Shown here: piece by piece, positions 8,803 through 20,091 of the stretch
Layout: each line of letters starts with the position of its first letter
How positions within the stretch are numbered: position 1 is the stretch's first letter
Origin: Mycolicibacillus parakoreensis
Lineage (GTDB): Bacteria; Actinomycetota; Actinomycetes; Mycobacteriales; Mycobacteriaceae
Reading direction: 5' to 3'
NCBI RefSeq assembly: GCF_022370835.2
Contig: NZ_CP092365.1
Location: 372,001-436,000 of the forward strand
DNA length: 64,000 nt
Program-made: the position numbers and the translations under genes
Notes under the pieces: model-generated
Databases searched by the model: none
The model's input: only the letters and a program-made list of their open reading frames with translations
Told to the model about the DNA's origin: nothing

Positions 8803-9714
8803 ATGATGCAGTTCGACGGTCTGCGCCCGGCGCGGCTCCAAGTGGGTGTCATCTCCGCTGGTCGGGTGGGGACCGCCCTGGGGGCCGCCCTCGAGGGCGC
8901 CGACCATGTGGTGGTGGCGGTGGCCGCGATCTCCGCGGAGTCGCGGCGTCGGGCCCGCACCCGGCTGCCCGACACCCCGGTGCGGCCGGTGCCGGAGGTG
9001 GCCGCGGCGGCCGAGCTGCTGATCCTCGCCGTGCCCGACAGCGAACTGACCGCGCTGGTCGCCGGGCTGGCGGCCACCGCGGCGGTGCGCGCCGGCACGA
9101 TCGTGGCGCACACCTCCGGGGCGCACGGCGTGGGGGTGCTGGCGCCGTTGACCGCCCTCGGCTGCACCCCGCTGGCCGTGCACCCGGCGATGACGTTCAC
9201 CGGTGCCGACGAGGATCTCGTCCGGCTGCCCGACACCTGTTTCGGGATCACCGCCGGCGACGAGATCGGCTACGCGATCGCGCAGGCGCTGGTGATCGAG
9301 ATCGGCGGGGAGCCGGTGCGGGTCCCCGAGCACGCCCGCACCCTGTACCACGCGGCGCTGGCGCATGCGGGAAACCACCTGGTCACCGTCGTCGCCGACG
9401 CGGTGGCGATGCTGCGCACCGCGCTGGCCGGCACCGAGTTGCTCGGCCAGCACCTCGTCGACGACGCCCCCGGCGGGCTCGCCGAACGGGTGGTCGGGCC
9501 GCTGGCGCGCGCCGCGCTGGAGAACACCCTGCAGCGCGGCCAGGCCGCCCTGACCGGCCCGGTCGCCCGCGGCGACGCCGACGCGGTCGCCGCCCACCGT
9601 GCCGCGATCGCCGAGAGCGACGCCGCGCTGGCCGAGGCGTACCGGGCCGCGGCGTTGCGCACCGCGCAGCGCGCCGGCGCCGACGAGGCGATGTTTGCGG
9701 TGCTCGCCCCGTGA
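8803..9714 (+). CDS. DUF2520 / Rossmann-like oxidoreductase (Rv3603c-like), possible ketopantoate reductase
   Basis: The 303-residue protein has an N-terminal NAD(P)-binding Rossmann fold ([17 protein letters not shown], about 14-30) and a C-terminal helical DUF2520 domain (about 140-270), an architecture resembling ketopantoate reductases. It precedes panC with a 4-base overlap, so it is co-translated with pantothenate synthetase. No classical panE is in the window. Placing it at the missing ketopantoate-reducing step is an inference from architecture and operon position. Two adjacent ATG codons (8803, 8806) are possible starts. Confidence 0.8.
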   Translation: MMQFDGLRPARLQVGVISAGRVGTALGAALEGADHVVVAVAAISAESRRRARTRLPDTPVRPVPEVAAAAELLILAVPDSELTALVAGLAATAAVRAGTIVAHTSGAHGVGVLAPLTALGCTPLAVHPAMTFTGADEDLVRLPDTCFGITAGDEIGYAIAQALVIEIGGEPVRVPEHARTLYHAALAHAGNHLVTVVADAVAMLRTALAGTELLGQHLVDDAPGGLAERVVGPLARAALENTLQRGQAALTGPVARGDADAVAAHRAAIAESDAALAEAYRAAALRTAQRAGADEAMFAVLAP

Positions 9715-10601
9715 GCACGGCGCCCGCCCCGGCCTTCACCGCCGGTGAGCTCGACGTCTACACCGAGGTCGCCGAGGTCGCCGCGGTCTGCCGGGCGCTG
9801 CGGGCCACCGGCCGGCGGGTGATGCTGGTGCCCACCATGGGCGCGTTGCACGACGGGCACCTGGCGCTGGTGCGGGCCGCCGCCCGGGTGCCCGGCGCGG
9901 TGGTCGTGGTGTCGATCTTCGTCAACCCGCTGCAGTTCGGGCCCGGCGAAGACCTCGACGGTTATCCGCGCACCCTCGACCACGACCTGGCGGTGCTGCG
10001 CGGCGCCGGGGTCGACGCCGCGTTCGCCCCGACCGCCGCCGCGATGTACCCGCACGGCCTGCGCACCACGGTGCATCCGGGCGCCCTGGGCGCGCAGCTG
10101 GAGGGCGCGGCGCGCCCGGGGCACTTCGCCGGGATGCTGACCGTGGTGCTCAAGCTGATCCAGATCGTCGGCCCGGACCGGGTGTTCTTCGGGGAGAAGG
10201 ACTATCAGCAGCTGGTGCTGGTGCGCCAGATGGTCACCGACCTCAACGTCGCCACCGAGATCGTCGGGGTGCCGACCGTGCGGGAGGCCGACGGGCTGGC
10301 GATGTCGTCGCGCAACCGTTACCTCGACGCCGAACAGCGTGAGCTGGCGGTCACGCTGTCGGCGGCGCTGGCCGCCGGCCGTGCCGCCGGCGGCGACGGC
10401 GGCACGGCGGTCGAGGCCGCCGCGGCCGCGGTGCTGGCCGCACGTCCGGTGATCGACGTCGACTACCTGGTGGTGCGCGACCGGATGCTGGGGCCACCGC
10501 CGCGGCACGGCCCGGCCCGGCTGTTGGTGGCCGCACGGTTGGGTCCCACCCGACTCCTGGACAACGTCGCCGTCGAACTCGGCGCCGGATCTGTCGAGTA
10601 A
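9711..10601 (+). CDS. panC: Pantothenate synthetase (pantoate-beta-alanine ligase)
   Basis: It joins pantoate and beta-alanine with ATP to make pantothenate. The 296-residue protein contains the adenylate-forming signatures [14 protein letters not shown] (HxGH type), [23 protein letters not shown] and the MSSRNRYL loop equivalent to KMSKS. GTG 9711 overlaps the stop of the DUF2520 gene (GTGA). panD follows after 23 bases, so the beta-alanine supply and its use are co-expressed. Confidence 0.95.
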   Translation: MSTAPAPAFTAGELDVYTEVAEVAAVCRALRATGRRVMLVPTMGALHDGHLALVRAAARVPGAVVVVSIFVNPLQFGPGEDLDGYPRTLDHDLAVLRGAGVDAAFAPTAAAMYPHGLRTTVHPGALGAQLEGAARPGHFAGMLTVVLKLIQIVGPDRVFFGEKDYQQLVLVRQMVTDLNVATEIVGVPTVREADGLAMSSRNRYLDAEQRELAVTLSAALAAGRAAGGDGGTAVEAAAAAVLAARPVIDVDYLVVRDRMLGPPPRHGPARLLVAARLGPTRLLDNVAVELGAGSVE

Positions 10602-10624
10602 CCGCAGAAACGTTGGAGGAAAAC

Positions 10625-11056
10625 ATGTTACGCACGATGCTGAAATCGAAGATTCACCGCGCCACCGTCACCCAGGCCGACCTGCACTACGTCGGGTCGG
10701 TGACGATCGACGCCGATCTCATGGACGCCGCCGACCTGCTCGAAGGTGAGCAGGTCACGATCGTCGACATCGACAACGGCGCGCGGCTGGTCACCTACGC
10801 CATCACCGGCGAGCGCGGCAGCGGGGTGATCGGCATCAACGGTGCCGCCGCGCACCTGGTGCACCCGGGGGACCTGGTCATCCTGATCGCCTACGCCACC
10901 ATGGACGACGCCGAGGCCCGCAGCTACCGACCGCGGGTGGTGTTCGTCGATGCGACCAACACGCCGGCCGACCTCGGCGCGGATCCGGCCTTCGTGCCCG
11001 AGTTGGACCTGCCGGGGGCCGCCGAGTTGCTCTCCCCGCGGATGAGCGCGCACTAG
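10625..11056 (+). CDS. panD: Aspartate 1-decarboxylase
   Basis: This pyruvoyl enzyme makes beta-alanine from aspartate. The 143-residue proenzyme has the self-cleavage site Gly24-Ser25 (HYVGSVTID), Lys 9, and the conserved [12 protein letters not shown] segment. A GGAGG site precedes ATG 10625. The C-terminal extension after about residue 115 is the type found in mycobacterial PanD. coaX starts 3 bases after its stop. Confidence 0.95.
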   Translation: MLRTMLKSKIHRATVTQADLHYVGSVTIDADLMDAADLLEGEQVTIVDIDNGARLVTYAITGERGSGVIGINGAAAHLVHPGDLVILIAYATMDDAEARSYRPRVVFVDATNTPADLGADPAFVPELDLPGAAELLSPRMSAH

Positions 11057-11058
11057 CC

Positions 11059-11874
11059 GTGCTGCTCGCGATCGACGTGCGCAACACCCACACCGTGGTG
11101 GGGTTGGTGACCGGCGCCGGCGACCACGCCCGGGTGGTGCAGCGCTGGCGGATCCGCACCGAGGCCGAGATCACCGCCGACGAACTGGCGTTGACCCTCG
11201 ACGGTCTCATCGGCGACGACGCCGAGCGGCTGACCGGGGCCGCGGCGCTGTCGACGGTGCCGTCGGTGCTGCACGAGGTGCGGATCATGCTCGACCAGTA
11301 CTGGGCGTCGGTGCCGCAGGTGCTCATCGAACCCGGGGTGCGCACCGGGATCCCGCTGCTGGTGGACAACCCCAAGGAGGTCGGGGCCGACCGGATCGTC
11401 AACTGTCTGGCCGCCTACCGGCGGTTCGGCACCGCGGCGATCGTCGTCGACTTCGGCTCGGCGATCTGCGTCGACGCCGTCTCCGCCAAGGGCGAGTTTC
11501 TCGGCGGGGCGATCGCCCCGGGTGTGCAGGTGTCCTCCGACGCCGCGGCCGCGCGCTCGGCCGGGCTGCGGCGGGTGGAGCTGACCCGGCCCCGTTCGGT
11601 GATCGGCAAGAACACCGTCGAATGCATGCAGTCCGGGGCGGTGTTCGGGTTCGCCGGCCTCGTCGACGGCCTGGTGGGCCAAATCCGCACCGACATCGAC
11701 GGGTTCGCCGGCGGCGAGGTCGCGGTCGTGGCCACCGGGCACACCGCGCCGCTGCTGCTGCCGGAGTTGCACACCGTCGACCACTGTGAACCCGATCTGA
11801 CGTTGCACGGGCTGCATCTGGTGTTCGACCGCAACCGCGACGGCCAGCGCCGCGGGCTGAACACCGCCCGCTGA
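11059..11874 (+). CDS. coaX: Type III pantothenate kinase
   Basis: It phosphorylates pantothenate as the first step of CoA synthesis from vitamin B5. The 271-residue protein has the ASKHA ATPase fold with the N-terminal phosphate motif in its mycobacterial form ([10 protein letters not shown]), [18 protein letters not shown] and GGAIAPGV. The GTG start at 11059 follows panD immediately. With panC and panD upstream, the operon covers aspartate and pantoate through to phosphopantothenate. Confidence 0.93.
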   Translation: MLLAIDVRNTHTVVGLVTGAGDHARVVQRWRIRTEAEITADELALTLDGLIGDDAERLTGAAALSTVPSVLHEVRIMLDQYWASVPQVLIEPGVRTGIPLLVDNPKEVGADRIVNCLAAYRRFGTAAIVVDFGSAICVDAVSAKGEFLGGAIAPGVQVSSDAAAARSAGLRRVELTRPRSVIGKNTVECMQSGAVFGFAGLVDGLVGQIRTDIDGFAGGEVAVVATGHTAPLLLPELHTVDHCEPDLTLHGLHLVFDRNRDGQRRGLNTAR

Positions 11875-11906
11875 GCGCGCTACTCGCGGAGCGCGCTATT
11901 CGCGGA
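11875..11906. repeat. 16-base tandem duplication over a stop codon
   Basis: The sequence gcgcgctactcgcgga (11875-11890) is followed directly by a copy with one change (11891-11906). The second copy contains the reverse-strand TAG of the methyltransferase gene, and the pair begins right after the coaX stop. It is the 16-base member of a set of stop-codon-associated tandem repeats in this window. Confidence 0.8.
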
Positions 11907-12681
11907 TCGCGCGCACCCACTGGATGGTGCCGTTGCTGCTCACCCGCACACCGGTGAAACCGAGACCCTCGACGGTGTCGCCGAGCTCGTCCTCGTCGAA
12001 GCCGTGCGCCCCGAACGCCGGCAGCAGCCGCCACAGCCGCACCGCACGTCCGGCGGTGGGCACCATCACCGCGGCCCGCCCGCCCGGGCGCAGCACCCGG
12101 TGCATCTCGGCGAGCGCGGCCGCCGGCACGGGCACCAGCTGCAACGCCGCGATCGAGACGACCGCGTCGACGGTGGCCTCGCGCAGCGGCAGCCGCTGGG
12201 CGTCGGCGCGCACATACGCGGTCTGCGCCCCGGTGCTGGCCGCGGCGGCGCGGGCGAGCATCGGGGCGGAGACATCCACGCCCAGCGCCAGCCCGTCGGG
12301 CCAGACCGCCCGGCCCAGCGCCGGGGTGATCGACCCGGGCCCGCAGCCGACGTCGAGCACGACCTGGCCGGGCTGGAGATCCAGCCAGGCGCTGGGCTGC
12401 TGCCACGACGCGAGCAGCCGGCGCGCCGCGGCCTGGGCGACGTCGTAGAGCGCCGAGCCGACCGTCGAGGCCCACACCGCCTGAATCGCTCCGGCGTTGC
12501 GCGCCGGGGTGGGCCGGTCGTCGGCGCCGACCGCCTCGAGTGTGGGCCGGAGCAGATCCAGATAGCCGTCGGTGAGCGTCGGGCTGCTCGGCGGGTCGGC
12601 GAGCAGCCCCAGGGTTCGGCGCACCGCGGGCGGCAGCGCCGCGCCCGCACCCGGTGTGGACGGCGATGACGGTGGTGCCAT
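11896..12681 (-). CDS. Class I SAM-dependent methyltransferase
   Basis: The 261-residue protein contains the SAM-binding motif VLDVGCGPGS (about 109-118), an acidic residue after strand 2 (LGVDVS), the DAVVSIAALQ strand 4 and the HRVLRPGGR post-motif typical of Methyltransf_11/25 families. The N-terminal 80 residues are helical and resemble a lid. The substrate is unknown. ATG 12681 has a GAGGAG site 5 bases upstream. It is convergent with coaX and divergent from lysS; M. tuberculosis has no such gene at this position. Confidence 0.8.
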   Translation of the reverse strand: MAPPSSPSTPGAGAALPPAVRRTLGLLADPPSSPTLTDGYLDLLRPTLEAVGADDRPTPARNAGAIQAVWASTVGSALYDVAQAAARRLLASWQQPSAWLDLQPGQVVLDVGCGPGSITPALGRAVWPDGLALGVDVSAPMLARAAAASTGAQTAYVRADAQRLPLREATVDAVVSIAALQLVPVPAAALAEMHRVLRPGGRAAVMVPTAGRAVRLWRLLPAFGAHGFDEDELGDTVEGLGFTGVRVSSNGTIQWVRAIRE

Positions 12682-12778
12682 GGTGTCTCCTCGGTGGCTG
12701 CGATCCCCGCCGGCGGGGCTTGTCCGCAGGTTACGCGCGCCGCGGCGAGCGGGCACCGACGCGGCGGGACGCCCTGAG

Positions 12779-12784
12779 TAAGCT
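12779..12784 (+). promoter_or_regulatory. lysS -10 box, leaderless start
   Basis: TAAGCT at 12779-12784 is separated by exactly 8 bases from the GTG start of lysS. The same ten-base string GTAAGCTGGC and the same 8-base spacing precede cysS (27754-27759). This fits a transcript whose first base is the start codon. Confidence 0.6.
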
Positions 12785-12792
12785 GGCGGGCC

Positions 12793-14322
12793 GTGACCTC
12801 CGACGATGCCCCCGCCGACCTTGCCCCCGCCGACCCCGCCGCGGTTCCCGAGCAGTTCCGGATCCGGCGGGCCAAACGGGAACGTCTGCTCGCCGACGGC
12901 CGCGACCCCTACCCGGTCGAGGTGGGGCGCACCCACACGCTGGCCGAGGTCCGCGCCGCCCATCCCGACCTGCCGGTCGACACCGCCACCGGCGAGCACG
13001 TCGGGGTGGCCGGGCGGGTGGTGTTCTCCCGCAACGCGGGCAAACTCTGCTTCGCCACCCTGCAGGAGGGCGACGGCACCCAGTTGCAGGCGATGATCAG
13101 CCTGGCCGGGGTCGGCCGGACCGAGCTCGACCGCTGGAAGTCCGACGTCGACCTCGGCGACATCGTGTTCGTCTCCGGCGAGGTGATCAGCTCCCGGCGC
13201 GGCGAGCTGTCGGTGCTCGCCGACTCCTGGCAGATGGCGTCGAAGGCGCTGCGGCCGCTGCCGGTCACCCACAAGGACATGAGCGAGGAGCTGCGGGTCC
13301 GGCAGCGCTACGTCGACCTGATCGTGCGGCCGCAGGCCCGTAGCGTCGCCCGCCAGCGCATCGCGGTGGTGCGCGCGCTGCGCCACGCGCTGGAACGCCG
13401 CGGCTTCGACGAGGTCGAGACCCCGATGCTGCAGGTGCTCGCCGGCGGTGCGGCGGCGCGGCCGTTCGTCACCCACTCCAACGCCCTGGACACCGAGCTG
13501 TATCTGCGGATCGCGCCGGAGCTGTTCTTGAAACGCTGCGTCGTCGGCGGATTCGACAAAGTCTTCGAACTGAATCGGGTGTTCCGAAATGAAGGAGTCG
13601 ATTCCACTCATTCACCGGAATTTTCGATGCTGGAAACGTATCAGGCCTACGGCACCTACGACGATTCGGCGCGCACCACCCGAGAACTCGTTCAAGAGGT
13701 CGCCGACGAGGCGATCGGGACCCGCCAAGTGCCCCTTCCCGACGGCAGCACCTATGACATCGACGGCGAATGGGCGTCGATCGAAATGTATCCGTCGCTG
13801 TCGGAGGCCCTCGGCGAGGAGATCACACCGGAGACCCCGGCGGCAACACTGTGGGAAATCGCCGATCGCCTCGGGGTCGAAATTCCCACCGACCGGGGTT
13901 TCGGGCACGGAAAGCTCATCGAGGAACTCTGGGAACACACCGTGGGCTCCACGTTGAGCGCCCCGACCTTTGTGCGCGACTTCCCGGTGGAGACCACGCC
14001 GCTGACCCGCCAGCACCGCAGCAAGCCCGGCGTGACCGAGAAATGGGACCTGTACCTGCGCGGATTCGAGCTCGCCACCGGGTATTCGGAGTTGATCGAC
14101 CCGGTCGTGCAGCGCGAGCGGTTCGTCGCGCAGGCCCGGGCGGCCGCCGCCGGCGACGACGAGGCGATGGCGCTCGACGAGGATTTCCTCGCCGCCATCG
14201 AGTATGCGATGCCGCCGTGTACCGGCACCGGAATGGGTATTGACCGACTGCTGATGGTATTAACGGGATTGTCAATTCGAGAGACGGTATTGTTTCCGAT
14301 TGTTCGCCGCCACGGGAATTGA
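12793..14322 (+). CDS. lysS: Lysyl-tRNA synthetase, class II
   Basis: It charges tRNA-Lys. The 509-residue protein has an N-terminal OB-fold anticodon-binding domain (about 70-180) and a class II catalytic core. Motif 2 is [14 protein letters not shown] and motif 3 is [11 protein letters not shown] near the C-terminus. GTG 12793 lies 8 bases after TAAGCT. Codon use changes inside the gene: about 13540-13960 and 14215 to the end use A/T-ending codons (for example AATGAA, ATTCGA, TTTTCG) much more than the neighbours, which suggests a mosaic gene. Confidence 0.95.
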   Translation: MTSDDAPADLAPADPAAVPEQFRIRRAKRERLLADGRDPYPVEVGRTHTLAEVRAAHPDLPVDTATGEHVGVAGRVVFSRNAGKLCFATLQEGDGTQLQAMISLAGVGRTELDRWKSDVDLGDIVFVSGEVISSRRGELSVLADSWQMASKALRPLPVTHKDMSEELRVRQRYVDLIVRPQARSVARQRIAVVRALRHALERRGFDEVETPMLQVLAGGAAARPFVTHSNALDTELYLRIAPELFLKRCVVGGFDKVFELNRVFRNEGVDSTHSPEFSMLETYQAYGTYDDSARTTRELVQEVADEAIGTRQVPLPDGSTYDIDGEWASIEMYPSLSEALGEEITPETPAATLWEIADRLGVEIPTDRGFGHGKLIEELWEHTVGSTLSAPTFVRDFPVETTPLTRQHRSKPGVTEKWDLYLRGFELATGYSELIDPVVQRERFVAQARAAAAGDDEAMALDEDFLAAIEYAMPPCTGTGMGIDRLLMVLTGLSIRETVLFPIVRRHGN

Positions 14323-14425
14323 ATGCGCCCCGCGATCGAGCATTTCTCAATGCGCTATCCTTTCGGGACAACACCATGACGGTGTTTAAACGCCCGGGGG
14401 TATGACGAAGGGATTGTGTGCGCTG
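14323..14425 (+). promoter_or_regulatory. AT-richer lsr2 promoter region
   Basis: This 103-base gap is clearly less GC-rich than the surroundings. TATCCT at 14356-14361 is a -10 candidate. A small dyad, AACACC (14370-14375) with GGTGTT (14381-14386), lies downstream in the presumed 5' leader, followed by TTTAAA. Lsr2 proteins bind AT-rich DNA, so autoregulation here is plausible but inferred. Confidence 0.5.
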
Positions 14426-14761
14426 ATGGCGAAAAAGGTTACGGTGACCCTGGTCGACGATTTAGACGGCGCGGCCACCGCCGACGAGACGGTCGAATTC
14501 GGTTTGGACGGGGTCTCGTATGAGATCGATCTGTCGACCAAGAATGCCGAGAAGCTGCGCGGTGATCTGCAGAAATGGATCGAATCGGCCCGCCGGGTCG
14601 GCGGACGCCGCCGCGGTCGGTCGGCCAGCGGTCGCCGCGGCGCGATCGATCGCGAGCAGAGTGCGGCGATCCGGGAATGGGCGCGCCGCAACGGCCACAA
14701 CGTCTCGACGCGCGGGCGCATCCCCGCCGAGGTGATCGAGGCGTTTCACGCGGCGAGTTGA
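14426..14761 (+). CDS. lsr2: Nucleoid-associated H-NS-like protein Lsr2
   Basis: A 111-residue xenogeneic-silencing and DNA-bridging protein. The N-terminal dimerisation domain is about 1-60 ([25 protein letters not shown]), then a basic linker [12 protein letters not shown], then the C-terminal DNA-binding domain with the AT-hook-like RGR ([10 protein letters not shown]). It is nearly identical in pattern to M. tuberculosis Lsr2. ATG 14426 is chosen over an in-frame ATG at 14402 because it aligns with known Lsr2 starts. An intrinsic terminator follows. Confidence 0.96.
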   Translation: MAKKVTVTLVDDLDGAATADETVEFGLDGVSYEIDLSTKNAEKLRGDLQKWIESARRVGGRRRGRSASGRRGAIDREQSAAIREWARRNGHNVSTRGRIPAEVIEAFHAAS

Positions 14762-14763
14762 GT

Positions 14764-14786
14764 CCCGCCCGCCGCGGGCGGGTTTT
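14764..14786 (+). terminator. Intrinsic terminator after lsr2
   Basis: An eight-base-pair G+C stem (CCCGCCCG 14764-14771 with CGGGCGGG 14775-14782) around a CCG loop is followed directly by TTTT (14783-14786). It starts 3 bases after the lsr2 stop. It is the most canonical rho-independent terminator in the window. Confidence 0.85.
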
Positions 14787-15050
14787 CGCTGGTGGCGAAC
14801 CGATCGGTGGGCGGAGTCGGGAAGGGTCGGCCCGCCCGCCGCGTTGCTTGCGGGTGGCTGGGCACGTCAGGGGCAGGTCACCGGCGCACGTGACCGGGGC
14901 CGCACTGGGGCCCCGCCGGTCGGCGCCGACGGTGCGCGTGCCCTCGCCGGGCACCGTGCGGTAGGAAGCCGGGCCCGCCGCCACTACAGTGGACGGCAGG
15001 TGCGCATGCCGACCGTCGTACCTAAATGTAGGGAGAGCAGGTAACCACCG
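14787..15050 (+). promoter_or_regulatory. clpC1 upstream region
   Basis: The 264-base stretch before clpC1 has no gene. It contains a spaced dyad GGTCAC (14876-14881) and GTGACC (14890-14895), and a TACAGT box at 14985-14990 that could be a -10 element, leaving a leader of about 50 bases. A GGGAGAGCAGG ribosome-binding region precedes ATG 15051. No regulator can be assigned from sequence alone. Confidence 0.4.
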
Positions 15051-17572
<2,522 letters not shown>

Positions 17573-17573
<1 letters not shown>

Positions 17574-17594
17574 ACCCGGCCCGGGGCCCGGGTC
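17573..17594. terminator. Bidirectional hairpin between clpC1 and lpqF
   Basis: GACCCGG (17573-17579) pairs with CCGGGTC (17588-17594), with an inner C/G run that can extend the helix imperfectly. It begins at the clpC1 stop and ends 2 bases before the lpqF stop, so it could end transcription from both sides. No T tract is present. Confidence 0.5.
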
Positions 17595-17596
17595 GG

Positions 17597-18952
17597 TCAG
17601 CGCTGCCGCGGCAGCATCCCGAAGACCTGTCGGGCGATCTGGATGACCCAGCCAGCCACCAGCGGCCCGTGGTCGCGCGGCCAGTTCAGCTGGAAGCTGA
17701 CCACCCAGGGCTGTCCGGCGCTGTCGACGGCGTACCAGCTGAACGTCAGATCCCCGGGCAGCCCACCGGCTTTCGCGCCGATGTACGGCCAGTCGTTGCG
17801 GTTGAGTTTGATCCCGGCGACCGCGGACATGATCTTGGTGACCGGCGCGGCCGCGCCGACCGCGCCCTGCTGCAGGGCGACGTGCACCCGGCAGATGTCT
17901 TCGGCGCTGCCGTACCATTCGGCGCCGAATTTCGACGCCGGGGTGTGCGCGCGCACCGGATCGGGTTGGTAGGGGCGCGAATTCGCCTGCTGGAGCAGTT
18001 CGGCACGACGCGCCGCGTTGGCGTTGCGCCACTGCTCACGCAGATCCGGTTGCCCCCAGCCGACCGAGAACAGTTCGTACATGGTCGGAAACGGCGTCAT
18101 GCTGGCCGGGTCGTGGTGGCCGGTGTCGACCAGGGCCTGCTCCACCGCGCCGGTGCCGACCCGGTCGATGAGCAGGTCGGTGGCCATGTTGTCGCTGGTG
18201 GCGATCATCTTCTCTGCGGCGGTGCGCACCGTCACCTGCGCACCGGTCGGCAACTCCTGGAACCCCGAGGAGCCGACCGCCTTGGACCGGTGGGTGATCG
18301 TCAACGGGTCATCCCAGGACACGCTGCCCGCCTTGACCGCGGAGGCGACCGCGTAGAGGACGTACAGCTTGAAAATCGAAGCCAGCGGCAGGGATTCGCC
18401 CGTGTTGGCGCCGGCGACCGGTTCGCAGCGGCCGTCGACGACCTTGGCGGCCTGATAGGAGTAGCGCGCACCGGTGTCGGCGAGCACCGCGTCGACGTCG
18501 GCGAACGAGTCGACCCGCGGCTTGTGGGTGGTGATCTCGAACTGGCGCACCAGTCCGTCGTCGCCGACCCGCAACTCGACGTCCTGGCGGGCGCCGTAGG
18601 AGGCGCGCAGATGCAACGTGGCGCTGCTGGCGCGCACCTCGACGTCGTCGACGGTGTAGGGCCGGTCCCACCACAGCGAGTCCAGCCGCTCGACCACCTC
18701 GTCGACCTTCTCGCCGGTGGCCAGCGTGGCCACCGACTCCGGCCCGATCGGCCAGTCGGAGTTGAGCATGTCCAGGGTCTGCTGCGCGCGCAGCCCCGGC
18801 GGGGTGTGGGTGTTGACCTGCGCGTCGGGCCGGCCCACGCCCGGCGACGGGGTGGCCGGCGAGGTGCAGCCGCCGAGCAGGGCGGCGCTCACCGCGACGG
18901 CCAGTGCCGCCGCGCCCGGGCGCCCGGCCCCCAGGCGCCTAACCCTGGGCAC
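17597..18952 (-). CDS. lpqF: Lipoprotein LpqF, serine beta-lactamase-like
   Basis: A 451-residue lipoprotein (452 in M. tuberculosis Rv3593). Signal peptide and lipobox LLGGC come first, then an NTF2-like domain (about 45-150) and a class A beta-lactamase-like domain. In the latter SIFK is the SxxK motif, TSDN is the SDN-type motif, and KAGG near the C-terminus resembles KTG. Family members are hydrolase-like; whether this one hydrolyses beta-lactams is unknown. GTG 18952 overlaps the mhuD stop by 14 bases, so the two are co-transcribed. Confidence 0.87.
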   Translation of the reverse strand: MPRVRRLGAGRPGAAALAVAVSAALLGGCTSPATPSPGVGRPDAQVNTHTPPGLRAQQTLDMLNSDWPIGPESVATLATGEKVDEVVERLDSLWWDRPYTVDDVEVRASSATLHLRASYGARQDVELRVGDDGLVRQFEITTHKPRVDSFADVDAVLADTGARYSYQAAKVVDGRCEPVAGANTGESLPLASIFKLYVLYAVASAVKAGSVSWDDPLTITHRSKAVGSSGFQELPTGAQVTVRTAAEKMIATSDNMATDLLIDRVGTGAVEQALVDTGHHDPASMTPFPTMYELFSVGWGQPDLREQWRNANAARRAELLQQANSRPYQPDPVRAHTPASKFGAEWYGSAEDICRVHVALQQGAVGAAAPVTKIMSAVAGIKLNRNDWPYIGAKAGGLPGDLTFSWYAVDSAGQPWVVSFQLNWPRDHGPLVAGWVIQIARQVFGMLPRQR

Positions 18953-19253
18953 CGGCTGGGGCGACGTCGAGGACCACCTCGAACTCCAGCAGGGAGGCGC
19001 CGGTCGCCACCGCGGACCGGTCGCTGTTGTGGGCCTCGGCGGCCCGGCCGCTCGCCCAGGCCTGGAACGCCTCATCGGACTCCCAGTGGGTGACCACGAA
19101 ATAGCGGTCCTCCCCGCGGGTGGGGCGCAGCAGTTGAAAACCCAGGAAGCCGGGTGAGGTCTCCACCGTGTGGGCGCGCTGGGCGAACCGCTTCTCCAAC
19201 TCGGGCCCCGCGCCGGGGGGAACATCGATAGCGTTGATTTTCACCACTGGCAT
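18939..19253 (-). CDS. mhuD: Haem-degrading monooxygenase MhuD
   Basis: It degrades haem to mycobilins and releases iron without carbon monoxide. The 104-residue protein has the ABM ferredoxin-like fold. All three key residues of the M. tuberculosis enzyme occur at identical positions: Asn7 (KINAI), Trp66 (FQAWAS) and haem-ligand His75 (AEAHNS). ATG 19253 is divergent from the following hydrolase. The downstream overlap with lpqF suggests one transcript. A haemophore-like gene in the window (41939-42325) may supply the substrate route. Confidence 0.93.
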   Translation of the reverse strand: MPVVKINAIDVPPGAGPELEKRFAQRAHTVETSPGFLGFQLLRPTRGEDRYFVVTHWESDEAFQAWASGRAAEAHNSDRSAVATGASLLEFEVVLDVAPAGAQG

Positions 19254-19309
19254 GCCGCAAGGCTACCGTGCCCGCACGGGCGCTCCGGTGGGCACGCGAG
19301 ACTGGCCAC

Positions 19310-20086
19310 ATGGGTATCGGGACCGAGTTGTTGACCTACCGCGGCGGGAGCGGCGCCCCGCTGGTGCTGGTGCACGGGCTGATGGGCCGCGGTGCCACCT
19401 GGTCGCGCCAGTGGCCGTGGCTGTCGGCCTTCGGCGCGGTCTACACCTATGACGCCCCCTGGCACCGCGGCCGCGACGTCGCCGACCCGCACCCGATCGA
19501 CACCGACCGGTTCGTCGCCGACCTGGCCGCCGCGCTCACCCCGCTGGGCAGGCCGGCCACCCTGGTCGGTCACTCCATGGGCGCGTTGCACTCCTGGTGT
19601 CTGGCCGCCGCGCGGCCCGAGCTGGTCACCGCGCTGGTCGTCGAGGACATGGCGCCGGATTTCCGGGGCCGCACCACCGGGCCGTGGGAGCCGTGGCTGC
19701 GCAACCTCCCGGTGGAATTCGATGCCGCCGAGCAGGTCTACGCCGAGTTCGGGCCGGTCGCCGGAGAGTATTTCCTGGCGGCCTTCGACCGCACCGAAAC
19801 CGGGTGGCGGCTGCACGGCCACCCGCAGCGCTGGATCGAGATCGCCGCGCAGTGGAGTCGGCGCGACTACTGGGCGCAGTGGCGGGCCGTCGGCGTACCG
19901 GCGCTGCTGCTGGAGGCCGGCAACTCGGTCACCCCGCCGGGGCAGATGCGCGCCATGGCCGACATCGGGCAGCAGCGCCGCTATCTCTCGGTTCCCGAGG
20001 TCGGTCACCTGATTCACGACGAGGCGCCGCGGTGCTACGCCGAGGCGGTCGAGGGGTTTCTGCGCGCCCACCATGGACGTCGCTGA
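19310..20086 (+). CDS. Alpha/beta hydrolase (Rv3591c-like)
   Basis: A 258-residue alpha/beta-fold hydrolase with oxyanion motif VHGLMG (about 21-26), nucleophile elbow GHSMG with a Ser, and a C-terminal VGHLIH carrying the His. It matches the conserved mycobacterial gene between mhuD and mutY. The substrate is unknown. It could be an esterase or lipase; no lid-domain signature points to a specific class. It is not HsaD, which has a different GNSLGGG-type elbow. Confidence 0.8.
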   Translation: MGIGTELLTYRGGSGAPLVLVHGLMGRGATWSRQWPWLSAFGAVYTYDAPWHRGRDVADPHPIDTDRFVADLAAALTPLGRPATLVGHSMGALHSWCLAAARPELVTALVVEDMAPDFRGRTTGPWEPWLRNLPVEFDAAEQVYAEFGPVAGEYFLAAFDRTETGWRLHGHPQRWIEIAAQWSRRDYWAQWRAVGVPALLLEAGNSVTPPGQMRAMADIGQQRRYLSVPEVGHLIHDEAPRCYAEAVEGFLRAHHGRR

Positions 20087-20091
20087 CGGCT

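Noticed and set aside
6408..9251. Reverse-strand open frame of 947 codons across folK to the DUF2520 gene
   Set aside because: A long stop-free shadow caused by GC-rich codons; the plus-strand genes carry real motifs.
19310..20086. The alpha/beta hydrolase as a relocated HsaD
   Set aside because: Its nucleophile elbow is GHSMG and it matches the conserved Rv3591c position, not the HsaD pattern.
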